From NCBI RefSeq assembly GCF_002095395.1, contig NZ_MJEI01000071.1, forward strand, positions 1-58,587: a DNA stretch of 58,587 bases, in the 5' to 3' direction. Positions 52,024 to 58,587 of the stretch are shown in pieces (position 1 is the stretch's first letter; each line of letters starts with the position of its first letter). The stretch comes from Williamsia sp. 1135 (GTDB lineage: Bacteria > Actinomycetota > Actinomycetes > Mycobacteriales > Mycobacteriaceae). The notes under the pieces were generated by a model that did not search any database, was not told the origin of the DNA, and saw only the letters and a list, made by a program, of their open reading frames with translations. A program made the position numbers and the translations under genes.

Positions 52024-52704
52024 ATGTGGACAAGAACGATCGGCATGGTGGCTGCGGCGGGGGCGGCCGCAGCGGTGCTCGCGGGCTGCTTCCCTGAGGA
52101 CGGCCCGAGCACCAAAGACATCCCTCCCATCGACGAGTTGTCGACCGAGACATCGGTGACCACCACGACCACCACGCGGAGCACGACGGCGAACCGATCA
52201 ACCGGACTGACTCTCGCGACCGCGATCAGTACGGCCGCTCGGGTCAACAACAGCGACTTCCACGAGGCCGCACTCGAGGGCGGCCGCCTCGAGGACACCT
52301 CTGAGTTCCACTTCTCCACCCCGGACGCTGCCGTGAACTGTTCGACGGTGCAGCGCGACGTCCCGACGCTGGCGTGCGACGTGACGGACACGCCCGCGCA
52401 GACCCGGGACTACTGCAAGTGGGAGGCCGGCTACATCGTGCTGACCGACACGGCTTCCCAGGGAACCTGCGCGGACACCCCGTGGGTGTGGACCCGCGGA
52501 TCAGTGTTGCCGTTCGGGTCGACCATCTCGGTGGGCACGTTCCAGTGCCTGAGCGACTTCTCCGGTCTCTATTGCCTCAACACCCGTTCGGACAACGGTT
52601 TTGCGCTGCGGGACGGCACATATCGAACGGTCTCGGGTGCTGACCCCGCTCCCGCCGCACTCGTCGACGGCGCAGAGCCGACGATCACCACGTCGGGTCG
52701 GTAG
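52024..52704 (+). CDS. DUF6636-like lipoprotein
   Basis: A 226-residue lipoprotein: signal [20 protein letters not shown] with lipobox VLAGC, then a Thr-rich spacer ([15 protein letters not shown]) and a C-terminal domain with six cysteines spaced as in DUF6636 ([52 protein letters not shown]) and the motif [13 protein letters not shown]. The function is unknown; the domain is probably disulfide-bonded outside the membrane. AAGGG stands 8 bases before the ATG. It is divergent from trhO. Confidence 0.8.
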   Translation: MWTRTIGMVAAAGAAAAVLAGCFPEDGPSTKDIPPIDELSTETSVTTTTTTRSTTANRSTGLTLATAISTAARVNNSDFHEAALEGGRLEDTSEFHFSTPDAAVNCSTVQRDVPTLACDVTDTPAQTRDYCKWEAGYIVLTDTASQGTCADTPWVWTRGSVLPFGSTISVGTFQCLSDFSGLYCLNTRSDNGFALRDGTYRTVSGADPAPAALVDGAEPTITTSGR

Positions 52705-52793
52705 GGCCGATAGACTGCTCGGCAGACGAGCCGGTCGCAGGGCACATTTTCGTATCACCTGTCCGGTATCTGCACTCTCGAAAGGTGATGGCC

Positions 52794-53288
52794 GTGACTT
52801 ATCCTCCGCCGTACGATCCACCGTCAAACGACCCGCTACGCAAGCGCGATCCGAGCGGCGACGACCAGAGTGCGTCGGGGCCACCACCGGCCGACCCCGG
52901 GTTCACCCCGCAACCCGACTTCCAGCCGACGAACTTCGACTACGGCCAGCAATACGGCCAGCAGCAGTACGGCCAGCAACCGGGTTACCAGCAGCCAGGC
53001 TTTCCCGGGGTCTACGGAGCGCCGGTGTCGGAGACCAACTCGAACGCGATCATCGCGCTGGTGTGCGGAATCGGCGCGTTCGTGATCTGCGGACTCGGCG
53101 CGATTCCCGCGATCATCTTCGGCAACAGAGCGATCGCCGAGATCGACGCATCCGGTGGCAGGCAGGACGGCCGCGGGATGGCCCAGGCAGGCAAGATCAT
53201 CGGCTGGGTCGCTGTTGCGATGTGGGTCATCGGAATCGTTCTGTTCGCCCTCATCTTCATTGCAGCAGCCGCCTCGTCCTCGACCTGA
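52794..53288 (+). CDS. DUF4190 domain membrane protein
   Basis: A protein of 164 residues from the GTG at 52794, which is 8 bases after AAAGG (GTG at 52785 and ATG at 52788 are alternatives). The N-terminal half is a disordered Pro/Tyr/Gln region with YGQQ repeats (DYGQQYGQQQYGQQPGYQQP). The C-terminal half has the DUF4190 pattern: helix IIALVCGIGAFVICGLGAIP, IIFGNRAIAEIDASGG, GRGMAQAGKIIGWVAVAM, and a second helix. Such proteins are membrane-anchored in actinobacteria, with unclear function; the repeats could mediate self-association. Confidence 0.85.
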   Translation: MTYPPPYDPPSNDPLRKRDPSGDDQSASGPPPADPGFTPQPDFQPTNFDYGQQYGQQQYGQQPGYQQPGFPGVYGAPVSETNSNAIIALVCGIGAFVICGLGAIPAIIFGNRAIAEIDASGGRQDGRGMAQAGKIIGWVAVAMWVIGIVLFALIFIAAAASSST

Positions 53289-53327
53289 TCGGTGGGTCGG
53301 GGGCCCTCACAACGTTTCGCCACGTCT

Positions 53328-53963
53328 CTAATCGCTCGGCAATCCCGAGAACTCGATGACGGCTATCAAGTCGTCGAGAGCCTGCGACAGTGCGTCGATC
53401 CGGGCAGGGGTGCCCGGGGCAGAGAGGATCTTCTGTCGGTCGGCGGGCCCTAGACCCAGTCGAACCGCGGTGCCGTACACCTTCGCGTCCAGCGGTTCCT
53501 CGGCTTCCAGGGGTTCGGTGAGCCGATCGCCGACTTCGATGCCGCGCACCCGGTCCAGTGTCGCGGCGAGTTGTCCGAGCCGCGCGATCACCGGGTTGAG
53601 CGCACCGGGCACAGCAATCGGATCGGTGCTGGGCCACAGCTCGATCTCGGCCTGGGGATACGGATCGTCGGGTAGCCAGGAGCGGACGCGGAATCTGTCG
53701 GTGCCCACGCAGGAGAGGTGAAATCGACCGTCCGGGCGTGGACTGCATTCTTCGATCTGTGCCAGCGTCCCGACGTCGACCCGCTCCTCGCCGCCACCCG
53801 TTTCCCGGCCGCGGGAGATCAGCACGACTCCGAAGGAGTTGTGACCGGTGTCAGCGGTGCAGTCCGCAACCATTTGCACATACCTGGGCTCGAAGATCTG
53901 CAGGCTCAGCGGTTCGCCGGGAAGCAACGTCATCCCGAGCGGAAACATCGGATGTGCGCTCAT
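53328..53963 (-). CDS. Lon N-terminal (LON substrate-binding) domain protein
   Basis: A 211-residue stand-alone Lon-N domain protein from the ATG at 53963: HPMFPLGMTLLPGEPLSLQI, FEPRYVQMVADC, FGVVLISRGRETGGGEERVD, VGTLAQIEECSPRPDGRFHL, RFRVRSWLPDDPYPQAEIEL. No ATPase or protease part is present. Such proteins are widespread and may bind substrates or adaptors; their job is not known. It converges with the DUF4190 gene. Confidence 0.87.
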   Translation of the reverse strand: MSAHPMFPLGMTLLPGEPLSLQIFEPRYVQMVADCTADTGHNSFGVVLISRGRETGGGEERVDVGTLAQIEECSPRPDGRFHLSCVGTDRFRVRSWLPDDPYPQAEIELWPSTDPIAVPGALNPVIARLGQLAATLDRVRGIEVGDRLTEPLEAEEPLDAKVYGTAVRLGLGPADRQKILSAPGTPARIDALSQALDDLIAVIEFSGLPSD

Positions 53964-54009
53964 GGCTCCAGCATGCCCGTCCGGGTCGGAACCCAACCAC
54001 CCGCCCGGG

Positions 54010-54870
54010 TCAGGTCGGGAGGCGACCGAGCACCACTCCGGCGCCGGCCGCACGGATCGCCGCCACGCGCTGCAATATTCGTGCGTACCGGGGCATCAGT
54101 TCCTCGGGGCGGTGGTGGACCGCGTGGGTGATCCAACTCGCGGCCTGCTCGGCGGTGAGCGCAGGCAGCGTGTCGTACTCGGCGGTCGGCGCGATCATGG
54201 GGGTTCGGATCAGCGGGAAGTAGATGGTACTCACCGCGATCCCCGCGGCTCCGAGTTCGAGACCGATGCTGCGACCGACGATGCTCAGCGCAGCCTTCGA
54301 CCCCGCGTAGGCCGAGAATTTGGGCATGGTGCCTGCAGGTACACCCCAGGTGGAGACGTTGACGATGTGGCCGCTGCCGCGCAGCTTCATCCCCGGCAAG
54401 AACCCGAGCATGAGTCCCACGGGCCCGAAGTAATTCACGGCCATCGTGCGACGGTAGTCGTGCAATCTGTCGACAGAATCGATCGCCGATCGCCGGATCG
54501 AACGGCCCGCGTTGTTGATGAGCACATCCGGCGTCCCGCGGGTCTCCGACACCGTCGCCACCAGACGTTCGACGTCATCCTCGTCGGCCAGGTCTGCGGT
54601 AAACGCGGTCGCCGCGCCTCCCTGGGCGACGATGATGTCGCGGACGCGCGTCAGTTCCTCGGCACCTCGTGCGACAAGAATCAGCTCTGCTCCCTGCGCG
54701 GCGAGCGCCACTGCCGCGGCCTCTCCGACGCCGGACGACGCACCGGTCAGCAGAATCTTCTTGGCGTCGAGCCTTGCGGGTGACGAAGCGAAGGGTCGAT
54801 CGTTCAGCGAGATCGGCCGATCGAGGCCGATCTGCGCAATGCGTGCTGCGAGGCGGCGAGCGGTGGTCAT
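54010..54870 (-). CDS. SDR family oxidoreductase
   Basis: A 286-residue short-chain dehydrogenase from the ATG at 54870 (an ATG at 54888 is also in frame). Motifs: ILLTGASSGVGEAAAVALAA, INNAGRSIRR, HIVNVSTWGVPAGTMPKFSA, Tyr-x3-Lys in YAGSKAAL, and VSTIYFPLIRTPMIAPTAEY. The N-terminal 40 residues before the Rossmann fold (ARIAQIGLDRPISLNDRPFA) are typical of the C-terminal half-type SDRs found in FAR-like proteins of mycolic-acid bacteria. It probably reduces or oxidises a lipid-like substrate. Confidence 0.85.
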   Translation of the reverse strand: MTTARRLAARIAQIGLDRPISLNDRPFASSPARLDAKKILLTGASSGVGEAAAVALAAQGAELILVARGAEELTRVRDIIVAQGGAATAFTADLADEDDVERLVATVSETRGTPDVLINNAGRSIRRSAIDSVDRLHDYRRTMAVNYFGPVGLMLGFLPGMKLRGSGHIVNVSTWGVPAGTMPKFSAYAGSKAALSIVGRSIGLELGAAGIAVSTIYFPLIRTPMIAPTAEYDTLPALTAEQAASWITHAVHHRPEELMPRYARILQRVAAIRAAGAGVVLGRLPT

Positions 54871-54931
54871 GAGTGACCACCCTGGCATATCGGTCTGTCC
54901 GACCGTGATGACCTACCTAGAAAACAGCCGG

Positions 54932-55492
54932 CTACCTGTCGGCTGCGAAGTGCGTGACCAGGGTCGAGCAGAAAGCCGGTAGATCCCCTGGGTTGCGGCT
55001 CGTGATCAGTGTGTTGGGGCCGGCGGCACAAACAACCACCTCGTGATCGGTCCACGTGCCTCCGGCGTTGGTGATGTCGGTGCGCACACTCGGGTATGAC
55101 GTCAGCGTGCGACCTGACACCACGTCGGCCTCGACGAGTGTCCACGGAGCGTGGCAGATCGCCGCCACAGGTTTGCCCTCGGTGAAGAAGTCAGCGATGA
55201 ACTTCACCGCCGCCTGATCGGTGCGCAGGTTGTCCGGGTTCGCCACGCCACCCGGAAGAACAAGTGCGTCGAAGCTCGCGGCAGGCACGTCGGCGACCAC
55301 CGCATCGACCGGGAATGTGTCGGCCTTGTCGAGGTGATCGAACGCCTGTATCTCACCGGTCTCGGTGGACACCAGCGTTGGGGTACCCCCTGCCTTTTCG
55401 ATCGCTGCCCACGGATCGGTGAGCTCGATCTGCTCGACGCCTTCGGTCGCGACGAGAAACGCAATCCGCTGCCCCTGAAGTTCGTTTGCCAT
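54932..55492 (-). CDS. DJ-1/PfpI family protein (type 1 glutamine amidotransferase-like)
   Basis: A 186-residue protein from the ATG at 55492: RIAFLVATEGVEQIELTDPW, FDALVLPGGVANPDNLRTDQ, KPVAAICHAPWTLVEADVVS with the nucleophilic Cys followed by His, and NAGGTWTDHEVVVCAAGPNT. Glu in VEQIEL completes the usual Cys/His/Glu site. Members include general stress protein 18 and deglycases; activity on glycated substrates or as a chaperone has been reported for the family and cannot be told apart by sequence. Confidence 0.92.
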   Translation of the reverse strand: MANELQGQRIAFLVATEGVEQIELTDPWAAIEKAGGTPTLVSTETGEIQAFDHLDKADTFPVDAVVADVPAASFDALVLPGGVANPDNLRTDQAAVKFIADFFTEGKPVAAICHAPWTLVEADVVSGRTLTSYPSVRTDITNAGGTWTDHEVVVCAAGPNTLITSRNPGDLPAFCSTLVTHFAADR

Positions 55493-55621
55493 GCCGGGCA
55501 AATACCCGCGCCCGATGAGGACCAAACGCCTCGCGGGGTGGAGCCGACCCACCTGACACGATTCGGCGTCACCCGAACAAGCCCCCTGGACGTGACCTGG
55601 GTCACAGTCCTATCGTGGGTC

Positions 55622-55786
55622 ATGGCTACCAAGACATACAGCAAGCACGTCATTCACCACTGCGAGGACTGCGGCCGATCCATGGAGGTCGAAGTCAAGG
55701 AGTTCCGCACCTTCGGCGGGGAAATCCACAAGACGAAGTCTGAACCCCACTGCGTCAATCCCCAGTGCAGAAGTTACCAAAACTAA
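55622..55786 (+). CDS. Small zinc-ribbon-like protein
   Basis: A 54-residue protein (KTYSKHVIHHCEDCGRSMEV, EVKEFRTFGGEIHKTKSEPH, CVNPQCRSYQN). Two Cys pairs (CEDC and CVNPQC) with nearby His suggest one zinc site. I do not know its function. It is divergent from the PfpI gene and has no clear Shine-Dalgarno sequence, so it may be leaderless. Confidence 0.65.
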   Translation: MATKTYSKHVIHHCEDCGRSMEVEVKEFRTFGGEIHKTKSEPHCVNPQCRSYQN

Positions 55787-55833
55787 GCAACATTTATATA
55801 AGTAAAGTTATGTTCCGTAACTCTCGTCGAGGT

Positions 55834-55862
55834 GTAACAAATCCCAGACGGCTCCCTATAAT
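55834..55862 (+). promoter_or_regulatory. Promoter of the ECF sigma gene, leaderless type
   Basis: GTAACA (55834-55839), 17 bp, then the perfect TATAAT (55857-55862). The ATG of the sigma gene begins only 5 bp after the -10 element, so transcription should start at or next to the A of the ATG. The surrounding 80 bp are unusually AT-rich. Confidence 0.6.
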
Positions 55863-55867
55863 GGAGT

Positions 55868-56446
55868 ATGACCGCGGAGTCGGACCCTGACCGGGACACG
55901 CCAGTCGACTTCGCAAATTTGCTTGCGCGAGTAGCGGATAAAGATGCCCAGGCGTTCCGCGAACTGCATGATGCGACACGACCACGGCTATTCGCGTTGA
56001 TATACAAGGTCGTTCGCGACGTCGGCTACGCGGAGGAAACTCTTCAAGAGGTTTATCTCGAAATCTGGATGAAGGCCGATACGTATCGGCCCGAATTGGG
56101 CAAGCCCCTGTCCTGGCTGATGATGCTCTGCCATCGTCGTGCGGTGGACCGCGTCCGGTCCGAGGAAAGACTGCGCCGCAAGACCGCGCTGCTGGCAATG
56201 ATCTCGTGCGACGTCGACGCCGCGAGTGCCGACGAACCGGTTCTCCTGCGCGACGAGTATCAGCGACTCATGCGGCATCTCAGCGCACTCACCAACCTGC
56301 AGCGCCAGAGCATCAACCTCGTCTATTTCGCCGATCTCACCCAGCGCGAGGCCGCCAAGCATCTGAACATTCTCGTGCCGGCCCTCAAGACACGGCTGCG
56401 CGACGGGGTCCTGCGGTTACGGACGCAGATGCGCTCCGAGGTCTGA
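55868..56446 (+). CDS. ECF RNA polymerase sigma factor, SigK-like
   Basis: A 192-residue ECF factor. Region 2 is at residues about 25-95 (FRELHDATRPRLFALIYKVV, AEETLQEVYLEIWMKADTYR, LGKPLSWLMMLCHRRAVDRV) and region 4 at about 130-185 (LMRHLSALTNLQRQSINLVY, FADLTQREAAKHLNILVPAL, KTRLRDGVLRLRTQM). It resembles mycobacterial SigK throughout. Such genes are normally followed by the membrane anti-sigma RskA; here the next gene lies on the opposite strand and is not an anti-sigma factor. The promoter suggests a leaderless mRNA. Confidence 0.9.
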   Translation: MTAESDPDRDTPVDFANLLARVADKDAQAFRELHDATRPRLFALIYKVVRDVGYAEETLQEVYLEIWMKADTYRPELGKPLSWLMMLCHRRAVDRVRSEERLRRKTALLAMISCDVDAASADEPVLLRDEYQRLMRHLSALTNLQRQSINLVYFADLTQREAAKHLNILVPALKTRLRDGVLRLRTQMRSEV

Positions 56447-56463
56447 CGACCCCGGCCCGCTGA

Positions 56464-56937
56464 TCAGAACCGAGACTTGGGCGCAGCAGCACGGGTGATC
56501 TTGACCCCGGACATCGCCGAGATGGACCCGCTCACGTTGATCACCGACCCGCCCGGACGGAGCGGTGGACCACCCTTGTCCTTGATGCTCGACCATCCCG
56601 ACTTGTCGAGTTCGGTGTAACGGATCTCTTGATCGGCGCCAACCCGCAACTTGACCGTGCTCGTCGACACCTGCAGCTGCACGTTGACCACGGGTCCAGG
56701 CAAGGTCGTGTTGGTGAAGTCGAGGTCGATGGTGCCCATTGACCCTGTGATCAGGATGTTGGGCGGTACGGACCAGACACCTTTGCGGCGGACCGTCTCC
56801 CACTCGGCGTCGAACTGCACCGGCCCTGCGGGTGCGACGGGCGCCTGGGTGGGTGAAACCGCCGCGAGGACAGGCGCGTCGTCACGTCCCAGACGGCCGA
56901 CAAAAGCACACCGTTCAGTCATTTGCACACGTTGCAT
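56464..56937 (-). CDS. DUF1707-associated C-terminal domain protein, 5' end at the IS border
   Basis: A 157-residue frame at most (a second ATG at 56922 gives 152). From about residue 40 it matches the C-terminal domain of DUF1707 proteins: FDAEWETVRRKGVWSVPPNI, LITGSMGTIDLDFTNTTLPG, STVKLRVGADQEIRYTELDK, GGSVINVSGSISAMSGVKIT. The DUF1707 module that normally precedes this domain is missing, and the first ATG lies in the terminal repeat of the adjoining IS1182-like element. The gene may have lost its 5' part and promoter to that insertion, or it may be a naturally short form. Confidence 0.6.
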   Translation of the reverse strand: MQRVQMTERCAFVGRLGRDDAPVLAAVSPTQAPVAPAGPVQFDAEWETVRRKGVWSVPPNILITGSMGTIDLDFTNTTLPGPVVNVQLQVSTSTVKLRVGADQEIRYTELDKSGWSSIKDKGGPPLRPGGSVINVSGSISAMSGVKITRAAAPKSRF

Positions 56938-57022
56938 AGGCTGTTGCCTAATCCCGCGGGCGTGTTTGATCGTGGGGGTTCGTGGCCCGGTCGGGGATTG
57001 GGCCGGGGCCGTGGCCCCGGGG

Positions 57023-58515
57023 TCAGATGGTGGCGAGGTTGTTGACTTTCACGTAGCGCAGGAAGTTGGTGGCTGCGGCGGCGAGGATGAGTTCAGATTG
57101 TGCAGCTGCGAGGCCGCGTCGGGCGAATCGTCGTAGGGTTCGTCGGTCTTTGAGGTGGGCGTTGACGGGTTCGATGATCCCTGCGCGTTGGCGGTAGTGG
57201 GCGGTTCCTTCGTCGGTGCCGATGCGTTCTTGCATCTCTTCGATGGCGGTCCGGTCGTATTTCCCGGGCTGGGTGACTGCCGTTTTCTTCGATGTTGCAA
57301 CATCTTTGGCTTTGCCGGGCGCGATGAGTCTGTTGGGTCCGGCGGCGGCGAGGTTCTCTCGTGAGAAGTAGCCGGCGTCGGCAAGGACGGTCCCGATGAC
57401 CCGATCGTGACCGGCGGCGGCGAGCTCGCTCAACGTTTGCTCGACGGCGGCGACCGTCGGTATGTACTCGCCAATATCGATGCCGCGGTCGGTGACATAC
57501 GCGGCGAGGATGAGGTGATCTTCGGAGACGGCCAGCTGGGCGTTATAGGCCTGCCGGAACCCGAATCGGGTCTTCATGAGCCGGGACTGCGGGTCGGTAA
57601 GGTTGCGTTTTCGGACTGGTTTGGAAGCGTTCCGGCGCTCGAGCGCGGCCCGCGCATTGATCAGGTTCTGCCGGGCTTTGAGCACGTTGACATTGCGATC
57701 GGGATGCACCGCCCGGCGTCCGGCCGGGCGCCGTCCTTGCGCGAGTACCTGCTGCTGAGCGGTGTAGATGGCGGTCGACTCTTCGGTGAGACGGCGTTCT
57801 TTGGCCTCAGCACGCTCGACCCTACGTATCGTCATCTTTGCTGCACTGCTGGGTCGTTCGCGGCGATCTTTCTCGATCGAGGCCAGCGCTTCAGCGATCG
57901 CAGCTTGGCGAGTGGCCCTCGACTGCAACCGCGGCGGAGTCTGATCGCCTGGGTCGTCGAGATCTTCTTGATCATCGACAGCAGCCGCTTCGGCGACGAT
58001 CTCGCTCGCCATCTCTCGCAGTCTGGCTTCGGTTTTGTTCGCATCGATACTGGCGTTGGCTTCGATCTTGGTGCCATCGACGGCGATGGTCCCGACCTTG
58101 ACCATCCCTGCCGCCGCACACAGCTGCAGGACCTGGGTAACAGGCTGGTGAAGTGGGTTTCCTGGTCTTTGCGGAACCGGGCGATGACGGTGTGATCAGG
58201 GGCGTGTTGGGCGCACGCGACCCGGAACGCGACGTCGGTGTGGCAGCGTCGTTCGATCATCCGGGAGGACCGCTCCCCGACGCAGTAGGCATAGAACAGC
58301 AGCACCAACATCATGTCCGGGTCGTAACCGCGCCGTCCGGCGTTTGAATCGGCCGTGGCCCGACGCTTACGCCGGCCATGAAACGCCGAGGTATCCAGCG
58401 CCTGAACAATATCGGCGATCAGCCACACCAGATGACCGGGCGGCAACCACTCCCGCATATCCGGCGGCAACAGAAACTGCTGATCACGATCAGCATGGAT
58501 GTACGACTTGGCCAC
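57023..58515 (-). pseudogene. IS1182 family transposase, frameshifted
   Basis: Two frames together give an IS1182-type transposase of about 497 residues. The N-terminal frame (from GTG 58515) has KSYIHADRDQQFLLPPDMRE, HLVWLIADIVQALDTSAFHG and HTVIARFRKDQETHFTSL. The second frame carries the DDE residues: Asp in GTIAVDGTKIEANAS, Asp in TVLADAGYFSRENL and Glu in RAGIIEPVNAHLKDRRTLRR. The shift lies at about 58138-58141, where one lost base would explain CTGTTACCCAG. No slippery heptamer is present, so programmed frameshifting is unlikely. As the window ends in this element, a consensus error from several copies is also possible. Confidence 0.82.
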
Positions 58516-58538
58516 ACCAGAATTCTTGCACCAAACAC

Positions 58539-58572
58539 GCCGAATCGCGGGCGTTACCGCCCGCGATTCGGC
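58539..58572. repeat. Perfect 15-bp hairpin inside the IS1182 right end
   Basis: GCCGAATCGCGGGCG and its exact reverse complement flank the 4-base loop TTAC. It lies between the terminal repeat and the transposase start. Such a hairpin could stop or hide transcripts entering from outside, which would protect against transposase made from a neighbouring promoter. Confidence 0.75.
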
Positions 58573-58587
58573 AACAGCCTCTGCAAC

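Larger units (their letters stand above)
56931..58587. mobile_element. IS1182-like insertion sequence with defective transposase
   Basis: The ends match as inverted repeats: GTTGCATAGGCTGTTGCC at 56931 and the reverse complement GTTGCAGAGGCTGTTGCC at the very end of the window, followed by AATC and GCGGGCG on both sides. The transposase lies on the minus strand and is frameshifted. The window ends inside or at the right repeat, so the outer flank cannot be seen. Confidence 0.8.

Noticed and set aside
58128-58150. Programmed frameshift in the IS1182 transposase
   Set aside because: There is no A-rich or other slippery heptamer at the junction, and IS1182 transposases are normally one frame, so a simple one-base loss is more likely.
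1-58587. CRISPR arrays, rRNA and tRNA genes
   Set aside because: No regularly spaced repeat array and no rRNA or tRNA signature was found by reading both strands.

Overview
The window looks like chromosome of a high-GC, mycolic-acid-type actinomycete (order Mycobacteriales, most like Gordonia or a close relative; this is inference). Supporting signs are the very high GC at third codon positions, many GTG starts, a SigK-like ECF factor, DUF6542 and DUF1707-type proteins, secretory lipases, and a ben cluster that carries a LuxR/LAL-type ATPase regulator next to benABCD. The window starts on the first base of an IS630-family terminal repeat and ends in the terminal repeat of an IS1182-like element, so it may be a draft contig bounded by multicopy insertion sequences. 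Layout: 0-1.6 kb is a complete IS630 element with a passenger ORF. 1.6-9.1 kb is a catabolic island: a TetR gene with twin operators facing two paralogous alpha/beta hydrolases and a quinone oxidoreductase, then a FadR-type regulator facing a fused FAH-alpha/beta hydrolase and an amidohydrolase, followed by a decayed gentisate 1,2-dioxygenase. 9.1-16.8 kb holds corA and a group of damaged genes (a frameshifted epoxide hydrolase, a secretory lipase with an in-frame stop, a second lipase with a frameshift) around an intact glycerophosphodiester phosphodiesterase lipoprotein.

16.9-28.0 kb is the benzoate region: benK, benA, benB, a very unusual single gene joining BenC reductase, an FCD effector-binding domain and BenD dehydrogenase, then a LAL-type regulator, with a DoxX gene and benE on the other strand. 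A 23-bp operator-like sequence occurs three times, in front of benA, between benK and doxX, and in front of benE. 28.0-35.1 kb is a CoA-thioester module (enoyl-CoA hydratase, MaoC, CitE, CaiB, acyl-CoA dehydrogenase, hydrolase) governed by a UTRA-type GntR regulator; four exact copies of TGTACGGCCA lie in its two divergent promoter regions.

35.1-56.9 kb is mostly housekeeping: a RibD_C/DHFR-like protein, VapBC, YchF, an AI-2E-type permease, the Ada-AlkA and Ogt alkylation-repair pair, RmuC, DUF6542, a nucleosidase, a fructosamine kinase, NadE, an SDR, a secreted cell-wall amidase, a CobW GTPase with TrhO, a DUF6636-like lipoprotein, a DUF4190 protein, a Lon-N protein, an SDR, a PfpI protein, a small zinc ribbon protein and an ECF sigma factor with a leaderless-type promoter and no anti-sigma gene beside it. 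56.9-58.6 kb is an IS1182-like element with a frameshifted transposase.

The strongest candidate for something undescribed is the BenC-FCD-BenD polypeptide, with three R-x-IAGQ-x-V repeats in its linker, together with the shared ben operator. No tRNA, rRNA or CRISPR was found.
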